A stretch of DNA of 64,000 bases. Source: Symbiodinium microadriaticum (Eukaryota; Sar; Dinophyceae; Suessiales; Symbiodiniaceae). Position 1 is the first letter of the stretch. Each line of letters begins with the position of its first letter. Positions 1-11,549 of the stretch are shown here, piece after piece. A program made the translations under genes and the position numbers. The stretch covers positions 463,920-527,919 of the forward strand of contig LSRX01000472.1 of the NCBI GenBank assembly GCA_001939145.1, read 5' to 3'. Under the pieces are notes generated by a model, which saw nothing but the letters and a program-made list of their open reading frames with translations, ran no database searches and was not told the origin of the DNA.

Positions 1-200
1 ACTACCACTACCACTTCCACTACCACTACCACTACCACTTCCACTACCACTACCACTACCACTACCACTACCACTACCACTACCACTACTACTACCACTA
101 CCACTACTACTACCACTACCACTACTACCACTACTACCACTACCACTACCACTACTACTACTACCACCACCGCCACCACCACCACCACCACCACCACGCG
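1..200. repeat. (ACTACC)n / (CCA)n microsatellite
   Basis: The window opens inside a microsatellite built from ACT and ACC triplets, mostly alternating as ACTACC, with occasional TTC variants. It becomes a pure CCA run at about 170-196 and then a short GGA-rich stretch. The repeat continues beyond the left edge, so its full length is unknown. It has no coding value. Confidence 0.95.
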
Positions 201-1560
201 GAGGAGGAGGAAGAACACCGACAGGACAAAAGGACTCCCAAGCTTCAAAGCACAGCCACGAGCATCACGAGGTGGCAAGGGCCTTGCCTGAGCGAAGCCT
301 TGCCGTTTCGGCCGCGAAGCCGAACCGCTGGAGATTGTCGTTACCTGGCACCAAGCTGAACTGCCTCAGATGATTAAGAAGGTCTGTATCTTCGTTACAG
401 TCGTTATGAGCTACGGCTCAACGTCGAGCTCCGGCCATGAAGCGGGAGTGATACACACTGCTACACATCTCCTGGCCTGCAGCGCAGTCCAAGGTCTGCG
501 CTTGGCCCGGCGTAGACTGCCAGAGGCTAAACGAGCAGAGGTGACGAAGGCTGATTGGGAAGCGACAGTCGGCCTCAACTGCTCGGGCGCTTGCATGCGG
601 CCACCTGGACCAAGCTGAACTGTGAAAGACGCTGGCCCTTGAAGTAGTAGCCGCAGCTTGTAGCTGCCAAGTGCTCGACTCGAGATGGCATGGCAAGAGA
701 TCTTGGAAGGGAGCTCCGTGAGCCTCACTCTGCTAAAAGCATTGGCGGACTCCATCAGCATCTTCCGGGTCTCGGGCATTGTCTCGTCCTCTGAGGCCTG
801 ACTTTGAAACTCTTCCCAGTTACAGTGCACTCTGGCAAGGGGAAACACTGAGATCGCAGCTTCTTTAAGGGGCTCGACCTGCTCTGGCTCTGCAGCACCT
901 CAGCAGCAAAACCAGCTCTTTCCATATTGCAGAATTTACCGTCCACTCGACTGAGCAGGCTCACCCAAGGAGCACGTCTGCGAGGACTTGGCAGCCAATG
1001 ATTCCGAGCCCCTGTCCAGCTGCAGAATGTCACGGGGCGAGGGGGCCCGCCCGCGTCCAGCCAAGACTAAAACACAGACTTGCTTCCTGCAATCGTGACC
1101 AGCACTACCGCAAGTGTAGGTCCAGAAGAGCCCAGGTCGACAAGAAGAGGCGACTCGAAGCGAAGATGGAGCATCCTGCCCGCGGGCTCCGGCCTGTCTG
1201 CAGAGCACGCGTCTTCCTTCGGCTCCTCAGGCTTCCGCTCCTGCAAGCAAAGGGCGCCGCCAGGCGTGAGCCGCGAGCTCTCTTTTCCGACATTTAAGTT
1301 CGCTCCTTGGCCACTCGACACATAGGCACCGGACCTGGACAATAGTTAACTGGGAAAGGAGACAGCAAGACAACAGACAACGAAGCGATGGGCCGCGAGC
1401 TGAAGAACAAGCGTGAGCACGAAGAGGCTGACCTGTTCAGGAAGAGGGAATTCGGAGCTGAAGGAGTGGGCTTTCCGACTCTTCGATCCTCGGAGGGGTT
1501 GCCGGCTGCTTCTTCTGCAACTCCTTTTCACGACGGTCTTTCGTCAAAACCGGCTCTCGC
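201..1560. other. No firm gene; weak exon-like frames on minus strand
   Basis: No recognisable domain was found. Two minus-strand frames have exon-like composition. One at about 690-848 contains SQASEDETMPETRKMLMES, and one lies at about 1067-1342. Neither has a family match that I can name or an intron boundary I can defend. They may be exons of an unidentified gene transcribed leftward, like its neighbours, or chance open frames. Confidence 0.3.
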
Positions 1561-1584
1561 TCCAAGGGGGCCGGCGCCTCTCCG

Positions 1585-1735
1585 CGGCGCATGGGCACGG
1601 GGCCTCGGCATAAAAAGGCAGCTCCAGGCACGAGGAGTACCCACCCTGAGCTGCACCATGCAGCACCTGAGGGTGTCGGCTGAAGAAAAGCTGACCTTGC
1701 TTTGGGGATGGTGTGCTGGCCGCCTGATGCAGGGG
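1585..1735 (-). repeat. Dispersed repeat copy A (about 150 bp)
   Basis: This stretch resembles 3958-4110 in the same orientation. Both share CATGGGCAYGGGGCCTCGGCA at one end and a GTCGGCTGAAGAA-like block about 100 bp later, with diverged but alignable sequence between. On the minus strand both copies read LFFSR...EAPCPC in one frame, which may be chance or a shared ancestral exon. Nature unknown: possibly a SINE or a duplicated upstream exon. Confidence 0.45.
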
Positions 1736-2270
1736 GCTTCCGACAAGCAAGCTCAGTAGCTAATTCGTGGCAAACCGTCAATAGGACGACCTAGCACAAT
1801 GCCAAGTGGAGCAGCTTTGAACTCTTCCAAAGGGGATACTCCCAGCAGTCGGCGATCAGCTCTTGCAACCCAGCCCATGGCGGATGCATACCCGACAATT
1901 GCTCAAACGCGCTGTCAAGGACAGATGGCCGACGATCCGTCTGCTCGGTCTGCTGTGACATGCGACACACTACCACAAAAGCAACTCAAAGCTCTGAGAG
2001 AAAGCAGCAAGGCTCATGTGGCCGATGGCCGACGATCCGTCAGCACATCGCGGCCAGCTATGGCTGCAAACAACTGACAAGGTGATGACTTCTGAGACTG
2101 TACAAGACTTTCCAAATTTCAACTTTCGATACCGAGTAGGGTGGAAGGGCGTCTGAACAAGTCAGCTCTGGTGCCCTCATGGTATGTACAGCCCCACTGC
2201 TAGTCCTACACTAGAGAAAATGCGCTCGTCCTTTCTGGATAAGCGCCGGCAAGATCTCACCACTGTCTGA

Positions 2271-3764
2271 TCACCATGAACGAGGGCGGAGCTTGATGGA
2301 CACCGGGCTAGCAGGCTCGTTGCTGACAAAGTTTGCTGTCTCCATCAATGGCGGCTTGTCCCATTGCTCGAGGACGAACTTTTGCACCACTTTGGCGATG
2401 ACCAGAAGGCCCTCGTACTCTGCCAGCCGCATTCCAAGACAAATTCTCGGGCCGTAACCGAAGGCTAGGCTATCGAAGGGTGCATGCTTGACAATGCCAT
2501 CAGGCCCAAGCCATCGCGAAGGGCGGAAAACCTGAAGATCGTCCCCCAACTTCTTCTTAACTTCAGGATCATTCTTCAGAATATTCCGGATTGCAATGAG
2601 GAACTCTGTGCCTGCTGGCAGCTTCCGGCCGGCGAGCGTGATTTCTTCTGTGGATTGCAGCTCCAAGGCATTTGCTGGGCCGTGGCACCGGAGTGTCTCG
2701 AGCCACACTGCCTGCACCGTGGGAAGCGTCTCAAGCTCAGTCAAGGAGATCTCGCCGTCTGGCAGCGTTCTAACCTCCTGGGCAACAGCCGTCTGAAGCT
2801 GCAGATCCTTGGACAAGTAGTAGAATGACCAGCACAAAGCCAAGCTGGTTGTGTCTGTCCCCGCGAGGAACAGAACCGTCAAATTGTCCATCAGCTCGCT
2901 GTGACTGAACTTGTCACCGTCCATGTCCTTCAGCTTGTCGACAATGCACCGGCCACCGCCTTGGGCTGTCTGTAGGATCTGCTCGGAACGATTGTAGAAG
3001 CGCTTGGAAACCTGTGCACCGTTGTCAAAGAAGCTGGCCAATCCCGGAACTTTCCAGTAGGGCAACGGAGCAAAAAACCGTGTCTGGAAGGCCTGGAAGA
3101 GTGCTTTGACATCCGATACGATGTCCGAGCTCCTCTTCTCCAGCATCCGCATCTCCTGCCCGAGCGCAGTCTTGCAAATCACATCTGCGGTGTACAGCGG
3201 CAAAAGCTCCGAGAAGTTGGTCTCTCCTCTTTCGGAGAGATCGCGGCCCATTTCCCTGAGAAGTTGCTGGGTAATGCACTCCACTGCCGGAATGTAGCTC
3301 TCCACATTCTTCCTGCTGAATGCAGGTGAAAGAACACGCCTCTCTCGCTTCCAGCGATCTCCCTCTGAGAAGAAGCTGCCGCCAATGATGTCCGCGACAT
3401 TCTGAATGCGCCAATTCTTTGGCATCTTGAACGGGCGAAGAGAGAGAATGGGATGGGCTTGCTGCCAATTGCAGCACACGACTGTGCGCGACCCAGCCAA
3501 ATCCATCTCGTAAACGCCCTCCTGCCCATACTTTTCAGCCCACTCCTCTAACTTCTCCGTCAGGAACTTCGCCCCTGGTCCGAGCTCCGGCAGCACTCCA
3601 AGCAGCCAGTACCCGGGAACTTCAGGAAAGCGGTCGACTCGGGAACGGAGCAAAAGTCTGACTGCCAGAAGGGACGCGCCAGCACCAGCCAGTGCGATGG
3701 TCACGGCCCCTCGGCGGTCCGCAACGTGGTCCACAACAGACTGGATGGCTTGTGCCAGCGCCAT
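2271..3764 (-). CDS. Cytochrome P450 monooxygenase, intronless
   Basis: A 497-aa haem-thiolate monooxygenase, expected to oxidise a hydrophobic substrate using electrons from a P450 reductase at the ER membrane. An N-terminal hydrophobic anchor (about residues 20-42) is followed by a proline-containing hinge (FPEVPG). The I-helix motif AGTDTTS lies near residue 300 and the K-helix ExxR motif (ETLR) near 356. FRPSRW occupies the PERF position, and the haem loop FGYGPRICLG places the thiolate Cys at about 442. Length is normal for eukaryotic microsomal P450s. The frame stays open upstream to 4007, but the Met at 3764 starts just before the anchor and fits the family better. The absence of introns is notable, since the other host genes here are split, and could mean a retroposed copy. 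The CYP family and substrate cannot be named. Confidence 0.93.
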   Translation of the reverse strand: MALAQAIQSVVDHVADRRGAVTIALAGAGASLLAVRLLLRSRVDRFPEVPGYWLLGVLPELGPGAKFLTEKLEEWAEKYGQEGVYEMDLAGSRTVVCCNWQQAHPILSLRPFKMPKNWRIQNVADIIGGSFFSEGDRWKRERRVLSPAFSRKNVESYIPAVECITQQLLREMGRDLSERGETNFSELLPLYTADVICKTALGQEMRMLEKRSSDIVSDVKALFQAFQTRFFAPLPYWKVPGLASFFDNGAQVSKRFYNRSEQILQTAQGGGRCIVDKLKDMDGDKFSHSELMDNLTVLFLAGTDTTSLALCWSFYYLSKDLQLQTAVAQEVRTLPDGEISLTELETLPTVQAVWLETLRCHGPANALELQSTEEITLAGRKLPAGTEFLIAIRNILKNDPEVKKKLGDDLQVFRPSRWLGPDGIVKHAPFDSLAFGYGPRICLGMRLAEYEGLLVIAKVVQKFVLEQWDKPPLMETANFVSNEPASPVSIKLRPRSW

Positions 3765-3957
3765 GACGTCTGAAAAGGAGAGGTGTGTGGAGAAATCTTG
3801 CCGCGATCGCAAATGCTTCGGATCGCCCACATCGCTCCATGTGCAGACCCGGGCATTCACGGCTTCTGAAAGACAAAGTCCTTCCGCCGCATCGCCCTTT
3901 ATGTCGCGGCATGCTCTGCTTGGACTGCATGGTGAAACGGCAGGCGCCTCTGTGTGC

Positions 3958-4110
3958 CGCTGCATGGGCATGGGGCCTCGGCACGCAGAAGTCCGCAACA
4001 GCTCCAAGAACCTTGGACTGCAACATACTGCGCCTGAATGCGCCTGATCTCAGGGTTCCGGCTGAAGAACAAATGTGGATCTGTCCTGGAGGATGCCGCC
4101 GGCCTCCGTT
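3958..4110 (-). repeat. Dispersed repeat copy B, just upstream of the P450
   Basis: Second copy of the roughly 150-bp sequence at 1585-1735, in the same orientation. It lies about 200 bp upstream of the chosen P450 start, so it covers part of the 5' leader or promoter and the N-terminal extension of the open frame. The two copies are diverged and have small indels. Confidence 0.45.
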
Positions 4111-6970
4111 GCGCATGCAACCTTTACATCCTGCGTATAATTGCCGATAACAATCCGCTCAATGCAAGGCCACTGCGGCAATGAAAAGGATGACTGTGAA
4201 ATCGTTAAATCTTAGAGATCTGTCGGAACGGCTGCGCCTCGGGGAGAGCGGTGTCTCCGTCGCATCCTGTCGCGGGAGCTTCTCGTCATTCAACCCCAGC
4301 GTCAGCAACATGTCGGCCCATGCCATGTGAGTGCCACGTCGACTGTTCAACAATGGTGCATGTCACGATGACTTCGACATGACAGCGCATACCGACATGA
4401 CGTGCGCAACGCAAGGGCCTCCAGCCCTTCTTCTGGGCCGGCTGGAGAGCCTCGGTCTGTGACATGTGAAGAGCGCGACTGTCACAACCACCAAGGCCCC
4501 AGACTTGTCGGATTCAAGGATTGGAGCAGGGGATAGGTGGGTGAAGGCCCTTGAAGAGAGCGATCGTCAGTTGTGAAAAGCGTCCATGATCATCAATGCA
4601 CACCTATGGCATGAAGCTGGTTACCGAATTTACGAAGAAGGGCTTTCGGCCTATTGGCTGTTTGAGACGGCCGCTGAAGAGGCTCGAGAGGGTGGTTTCC
4701 ACAGCACGTGGCGCCCGCCTCAAAGAGGATTGCAAAGGCTCCGTATCTTGGAATTGTGGCCGAACGTCTGGGCCTGGCGTCCGCTGAATGACCATCTCCC
4801 GCCGCCTCCTGAGCTTCTCAAGGCTCCGGCAAAGCAGACTCGAACGCAGGGGAGGCGAGGGTCAGCATGTTGCACGGATCCCGTGGTTTCGCTACACACA
4901 CAGGCTGTGAGGCTGGTGTTATGCTCCTGCGCATGTGGACCTACCGGTGGTCCAAGCATCTCCGCGCCGATCGTCGTTTGCAAGTGCCGAAGTTCTTACC
5001 TTCCCCAAGTTCCAAGTACTCTTTCGGTTGTACAGCTCTGAGGAGGCGTTTGTTCACAACAGTTTGGAAAAGAACTAAAGGTCAAAAGGTTCCAAGAACC
5101 CGAAAAGCAGTAAATGCCGCACACAGCGAAAAGTCAAAGTGGAAAGTCCCGCCCAAGGGGAAAAGTCAAAAAGTCCCAAAACCTCGAAAAGTCCTGTAGC
5201 AGATTTCCGAGGCTGAACAAGTCGTTGTACTCAAATCAAACATGTTGACGGGGCAGAAAGCGCGACAAAACACGGAGGCCCGTTTAAGAAGGCAATGCCC
5301 GTAGACCTGTATAGTCCCTTAGCAGTCCCCCTGTTGCGAAAGCTTCACACTAGCATCTCAAACGGAAAACACCGTTTTGTAGACTTTCGTGAAACATGGC
5401 TAAAACTTGAAAAGCTCCGTCATAAGCCGCATATCCAGCTCTTTCATCAAACAGACAAGTGAAGAACCGAGCTCCGTTTGCTGTCGCGACACAGTTCGCA
5501 TCTTATGAAGTCCCGGCAAAGGGCGCCCGAGCGCGAAAGTCCAAATTGGAGATGTTGTGGAAAGCCCTCAAAGTCTCAAAACGGTCGAAAAGTGTAGGAA
5601 CGTGCGAAATCAGCTGGGGGTTAGCTTGGACACATTGTGCCGAAGGTGTCCCGCATGTCGCTGGTTGACACCGCTTTGTGCCAGAATGCGTCGTGCAGGC
5701 GGTATTAGAGATTCTAGCTCGTACACCACACATCGGATGCTTGCACTACCGAATCGCATCTACGGCCGAAGGCCTTGACCGTCTCCTTGGGCAGCGTCGT
5801 TGCCAGCACCTCACTGCGCAGGTGGGGCTCAACTCATGAGTTGGATGGCTGAAGAGCCTCCACATCAGAGTCATCGGAGATACCCACCGCCTTACAGTCG
5901 GGAGCATCTCATGTTCTACGCTGCTAGCGAACCGCTGCCTGAGGCCGGCACCTCGCCGCCGCTGGCCTACACTGGCTGGAATCCAAACTGAAGTTTAAGT
6001 TTTCTTTTGCCCATGCTTGACAATCTTAATAGTACATATCCCTATAGCCTCCATCTAACTATACTGTACTAATCTGCACTCTACGCCCCAACACCCTGCT
6101 CTATTACTTCAATAGATCCCCCGGCAGCAAGCAGACACTTTCTCTCCGAGCTCAGATGTGTACATTGGCTGTAGCCCCTCCGGCAAGGAGAAAGCGATAA
6201 GCGATGCTCTTAGAGCAATCCAGTGGAGCCGAAGAGAGGCCTGTGAGGGCTCTGGGCGCTTTTTTTGGAAGCCCTGAGCTTTCTGGGCCTAGCCAGTTGA
6301 TGCCCTTGCCCTGAAAGGCCTCCTACCAGGGACATGCGCGCAAAAAGTTGAAGCCGGGGCTGCTTGCTTCGGTGTGGACTTTTGCCCAGGGGCATTCTGA
6401 GAGCAAGCACTAGCAGGCCAAAGCCAAGAACTCTCAAGCAAGCAAGAATGCATGAAATCTCTTCATCGCAGGAGTGCATTTCTGTGCCCACCTATGGTAC
6501 AGCAGGGGGTTATCCTAGTGTGGGCTGTCCCTGTGCCCCGTGCTGGCAGATCCAAACACACATTGCTCAAGCTGGCGTCTCCACGAATGGTACCATCAGG
6601 TACCATCGTAATGCCAAAAATGTTCGAGTCTCGGATGTCTCTGCCGCGGGGTACATGGGGACTGACCTCTAACTGCTGAATTCGATCTCAAGCCACAGAC
6701 CCGGGCGCTCCGAGGTCATGCGGAAGCCTTTTCAGCCTGAGCTGCAGTTGATGCGCTGGGTGGCTGGGATCCACGAGATCTCTTTCCTTTCCGCCTGCTG
6801 CTTGCACACTCAACAAAGCATGCACCAAGAAGCAGCATGATCTCACGTCCGGTCGTCGCCCAGGGCAAAAATTCACGCCTTGTTGAGTCAAACCAAACGA
6901 AACGCAGCAGCAAACCTGCTCATTGAGCGCAGGTCAGTATTGGGACACGAGGGAGGGGAGTTTCCGTCAG
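4111..6970. other. Non-coding spacer with degenerate AAAAGTC repeats
   Basis: No gene recognised. From about 5040 to 5600 the sequence is rich in irregularly spaced AAAGTC/AAAAGTC words, often preceded by CG or followed by CCC. This looks like a decayed short tandem repeat and gives Lys-rich open frames that are not genes. The minus frame at 6210-6491 has one hydrophobic stretch but no family signature. Confidence 0.5.
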
Positions 6971-7164
6971 AGCCGAAATCAGGAGTCCCAGATGTTTTCG
7001 CCAAGATGCATATCTTGGCTGGTAAGGCCTTGGGTCGCGGCTTTCCAGCATAAGCTGCATTTCAAGGAAGCGCTGGGGAGATCTTGACGGGATGTGCTGC
7101 CGGGGCACTGAGGATTGTAGCCTGCCAGTGTCATCGAAGCAACATGTTGTTTGGAGCTTTGAAC

Positions 7165-8090
7165 GTGAGGCTGACACTCTGCCCCTGTCCCCATGTAATT
7201 CTTCAGGCTCGGGCCTTGATAGCTATTCTGCTGTCGTGGCTGGTAGCTCCTAGGCTGCAGCATCATGCCCGGGGCAAGGGCAAGCGCACAGGTTCGCACA
7301 GGACACACAGCCCAAAACTTGCGGACATGCTGCTGCGAAGAGGGACCTGCATGCGGCCAACTAGCAACGGGGACAGAATCAGCCCAACTGTTTCACGCCG
7401 CACCTCCATAGGAGGCAGAACTCTGGTAGGGAGCCGGGTAGGGCGTCGGCTGGTAGCCGTTGCCCGAACCAGGGGATGGATCGTAGCCCCTGGGCACAAA
7501 AAAACCAGGACTCAACAGGCGCGCGGATGCTCCTTGCATGCCAGGCAGGGTTGAAACACCTACAGTCACTTGGCAAGAAGCATCAAAGCCCATGCGATGC
7601 CTCACCGAAGTACCCAAGTGTTCCGAAAAGCAGAGACCCAGTCTGATCTGCGCTGTGCCCACGCGAGCCACTTAAATCAGCCAATCCGGGGCGCGAGTCG
7701 AAGTCCTCAACATCCTGTCAGAAGCAGCCAATAATCGTAGGACTGTAGGACATTGGGCTGTCGGCTTCGGGCAGCATTTTGTTCGGGTTTGCCTATATGC
7801 TCTGCCCCGGATCCTTCAGCGAGACGGACATGTCCGAGTCTTGCACGGAGATCCCTCTGCCAGAAGCGACAAGACCTGGAACAGGCCAAAATCATCATAA
7901 CGCTGACTGGGTATGTGACTCCGAAACTATATGCCTGCCATCCGGGGACCGGGCGCTTCTCTTCCAATTGCTCTTCATACATTCTGTGGATGAAGATTCC
8001 TTCGGAGGAAACACAATGGTAGTCGGGTAGTATTTGAGGTGGAATCCTCTTCGACTCACACTCCTTGCTCCCAGCCTCCCAGCTAAACAT
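7165..8090 (-). CDS. Exons of a Pro/Gln/Tyr-rich protein (partial)
   Basis: Two minus-strand segments share an unusual composition. The first (about 7590-7400) reads FFVPRGYDPSPGSGNGY and then a Pro/Tyr/Ser-rich run ending SYGG. The second (about 7267-7170) reads LQPRSYQPRQQNSYQGP. A donor-like AG|GTGCGG ends the first and a TGCAG acceptor-like site precedes the second, so they may be consecutive exons. A third exon-like stretch upstream (about 8080-7930) contains YEEQLEEKRPVPGWQAY. The low-complexity Y/P/Q composition resembles disordered RNA-binding or coat-associated proteins, but no domain is visible and no function is assigned. Neither end of the gene is found. Confidence 0.4.
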
Positions 8091-8249
8091 GCAACCGACC
8101 CGGACACCGGACACAAGGCATTGCTCAAGAACGCAACAATCTGCATGCGACCTACCATGCGAAAGCCCGGAAACTGCGTGCGCTGATCAGCCTCCGCCGA
8201 TGCAAGCCTCAATCAGCACAGATGCGGACATCTCAAGAAAAATGCTCGC

Positions 8250-8340
8250 TCTTGCTTGCTTGCTCAGGGAGCCCCTCTCTCTCTGGTCTCTCTCTATCTC
8301 TCTCCCTCTCTCTTGCTTGCTTGTTTTGCTTGAAGAGAAA
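8250..8340. repeat. CT-rich microsatellite
   Basis: A polypyrimidine tract dominated by TCTC, interrupted by TTGC units (for example CTTGCTTGCTTGC). No reading frame through it is credible. Confidence 0.8.
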
Positions 8341-8970
8341 GAGCACTGCAAAGCCTGGTTCTTCCGTGTCTGGGGGCGACCTCCTGTACAAGCCCATCTC
8401 TCGGTCTCTCTGTCTCGGAAAACCCGAGTGCGCATACGTGCGGCCCTTTCTTCTCTTAGTAATCACAGCTTCGTGACCTCTCCTGACCCTAGGGTTATAC
8501 AATGTGATACAATAGACAAACGGAAAAGAAAAGAATATTGTATCCGCCGAGGTCTTGGGGATTAACTGAGTACCCTCCACCTAACGAAAGTCCAGTGACA
8601 CCCGTTTTTGGTCCACAATTTGGACCCCCCGCCCCGGCCCTCCCACACATCTCCCTTGCCATTCCCCTCTCCCTCTCCCCTCCCTGCTCAGTTTTCTGCC
8701 CCCCTTGACCGGAACCCTTCTCTGTCGGCAATCAGCGAGACAAAGTGGGTTGTGTCACAGTGCTGCTCTGCTACAATGACTCAGGTACTGGTACTGCTTC
8801 GAACCAGGAAAAACTTGGCTCGCATGGGTTGCACAAGCCACCACCGAATCCTCCTCCATGCAGCCCAAAAGTCCAGTGGCACCCGCTTTGGGGGTCCAAT
8901 TTCGATACCCCCCCCTTCCTACGCATCTCCCACCCAAAAATCCCATGCTGTCGCCACAGTCATACCGAGG
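8341..8970. other. Spacer without recognised gene
   Basis: Nothing recognisable on either strand. It contains pyrimidine-rich stretches (about 8635-8700) and two similar CCAGTGxCACCCG...TTTGGGGTCC/TTTTTGGTCC words near 8592 and 8875, which suggest a small decayed duplication. Confidence 0.4.
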
Positions 8971-8984
8971 CGGGCGGCGTAGCG

Positions 8985-10140
8985 TTAGACATATATAGCA
9001 TAATGTGATATAGCATAATGTAACATGTTGTAGTACAATAGAGCATGATGTGATATAAGATCAGGTTGTATAAGATATCGTGTGATATGACCTAACATAA
9101 TACAGTACAACATCATAAAACGCAAAACAATAGAATATTTTCTAAGATGATACAGTACAAGATATTATCATACACTGTAATATGACATGGCCCGATGCAA
9201 TATGATACAATATGATATCAAATAATATTCTGATATGATATGACCCAATATTTAGTATAACACGATACATTGTTATATGACATGAAATGATATAGCATAA
9301 CATAGTCTACTACAGTATCGTATGGTAAAGCATATGACTTGATGTTATATTATAATGTATTACAATGGCTTTTTGCAGTTTAATATGATACATTACATTA
9401 GATTAGATTTACGTTATGTTACATTGTAAAATGTTGAATTAAAGTTAGTTTATGCTATGTTAGTTTACAAAAAATAATGCTGCTGTATGTTGTCTTAAAG
9501 AATGGTATAGTATAGTATATCATAGAATTGTATAGCATGGTATAGCAAGGTACAGTATGATAAACAAATATTTTATTCCTTTGCGCTCTATTGAACCATG
9601 ATGCAATAATGTTCCGTTATATCATATCTCATTACCTTGTGTTATATATAATATTATGCTATGCTATGTTATTGTATACTGTGTACTATATATCAGAATA
9701 AATCATTACATGCACACTCAAAATATATATATATATATATATATATTGTACTCCAAAAATGTTATTTATCAAGTATTTGTTAGATATTATATATGTGAAT
9801 ATACACTATATATTATATGTTATACACATTATACTTTAGATATTGTGCAATGCTCTATGGTATATGTTAAAGAGCATTCTGTTCTATATTTAAAAATAAC
9901 AGACTATATATGCTTTACGGTCTATTATCTATTTTCTATTGCCCGCTATATGTAATATGTTGTTTAATACATGTAATAATATGTGTATATATATATATGT
10001 ATATATTGTAAATCATATAGTAGTTATATAAAAAAAATTGTAAATGTATTATATATATATATATATGTATATTAGATTATGCTATGTCATATTATACAGT
10101 ATACTTTCTGCATTGTATAACATTGTGTAATATGTTCTTC
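8985..10140. repeat. AT-rich island with degenerate TGATATAGCATAATG-type repeats
   Basis: About 1.15 kb of strikingly AT-rich sequence in an otherwise GC-balanced region, with sharp edges. It is built from degenerate words such as GATATAGCATAATG, AGTATAGTAT and ATGATACAATATG. (AT)n runs lie near 9724, 9990 and 10052. Open frames in it are Ile/Tyr-rich and not credible. It is best read as an expanded and decayed short tandem repeat. I see no organellar gene in it. Confidence 0.75.
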
Positions 10141-10388
10141 ATTTTTTGCTCCTCAGATTCTGTCTGAAGCTTTCGTTGTCTTGGCCCTGCGAGCCGAGTC
10201 GCGATGATCGCCAGCACGGTAATCAAAGGCCACCACTGCGAGAAGAAGCTGGGCTGAGGCCGCGGGCCCTTCAGTGGGTGCTCCTTCAAGCAAGGTGGCA
10301 AAAGTTGTGCTTCCGTCTCAAAGCTGCAGAGTTGGACAGGAGTCCTCGATACTTCACCCCTTCGTGCAGAATCGAATCCGAGGGTCAT
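10092..10388 (-). CDS. Possible last exon with a C-terminal hydrophobic segment
   Basis: The minus frame contains SFETEAQLLPPCLKEHPLKG, then a hydrophobic stretch (WWPLITVLAIIATRLAG) and a basic tail, with a stop inside the edge of the AT-rich island. This could be a membrane-anchored C-terminus. There is no family match and only one exon is visible, so it may also be a chance open frame. Confidence 0.22.
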   Translation of the reverse strand: MTLGFDSARRGEVSRTPVQLCSFETEAQLLPPCLKEHPLKGPRPQPSFFSQWWPLITVLAIIATRLAGPRQRKLQTESEEQKMKNILHNVIQCRKYTV

Positions 10389-10399
10389 CAGAGTAGCTT

Positions 10400-11545
10400 G
10401 TGTCCATGCGCGCGTTTAACCTTTCCAGACTGGGTTCACGGTCCTTGGTTCCCACCAGCGGCTCGCTAACGAGCAGAGGACCTTTGCCAGCTGCCGTAGT
10501 TGAGGGCGTGTCTCACTCTGGCTCTGTTTGCAGAGGCTACCTGACATGGACGACGGCGGCAGCGCGGCGCCACTGGTCGCTGCTTTCAGATTGGACGGCA
10601 GCGCAGGGACCTGGCCAACTTGGAGAAGGATTTCACATGCACCTCAAACAATCTTATCTTAAACACTGACACCTCGCATTCCGCATATCGCTTCGCTAAG
10701 TGGCCTTCAGCTTGGCCAAAAGCTTTGCAGGGTCCGGGCCTTATCGGAAGGAATACATTGCAACGAATAGAAGACGGCTGGCTGCACTTCAATGCATCCA
10801 AGAGTCTTCCGACAGGGTCGTTCAGGGTGAAGGCCTGACCACATCATCTCGAGAGGCTGACGCGAAAGGCCACGAGGACTTGTAGCTGCCCAGAAACTCC
10901 AAACCCAACCCAAAACTAAAGACCGGCAGGCAGCCGTGATGGTTTCTCAGTTCGATGCGAGAGCTCAACATGAAATCGTTGCGTAACCGAGAGTCTGTGA
11001 GCATGGACCCGCCAGCCGTTGGTGTGAGCTTCACCTGGCGCACAAGAATTGAGGCTCGTTTGCAGCAAAGCAACCGCATGCAAGCACAGCATGATGCATT
11101 ACGACAGGACGGAATAGCACAAGCAAACTTGAATCTCTTCATCTTCGGCTTGCTCAATCCCCAGACATAGATCAGGGCGAGATGCTGTGTATCAAACAGG
11201 TTTCGCAGCTATAGCAAGAAAAACGCCGGCGCGTTTTATGAACGCTCCCCCTGGCCTGGGCCTTCAGATCGTTGGCACCTGGTCCTGCTGTTTGATGTAC
11301 ACACATATATATCTGCAATTTCAGGGTCTTGATGGGTGTTGGGATTGAGGGTTTGGGGTTTAAGGTTGAGGGTTTTAGGGTGAGACGGGAACATACGGGG
11401 GCTTGCTCCGAGCAGTGGGAGATTTGCCACCCAGGTATGGAACAAGCCCGGCATGACAAACATCACAAATCACAGAAGTGCGGAATGAGAAACCAGGCTG
11501 GTAGTGAGCTTCAGGAAGGCAGCCAGCAACATGGAAGTTCTGCAG
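10400..11545. other. Spacer without recognised gene
   Basis: No domain was recognised on either strand. At about 11332-11385 there is a degenerate stretch of GGGTTTGGGGTTTAAGG and GAGGGTTTTAGGG words, a decayed relative of the TTTAGGG arrays described elsewhere in the window. Confidence 0.4.
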
Positions 11546-11549
11546 GCCG

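Noticed and set aside
3765..4007. N-terminal extension of the P450 frame to 578 aa
   Set aside because: It precedes the membrane anchor, has no P450 counterpart and overlaps a dispersed repeat. A Met just before the anchor is available.
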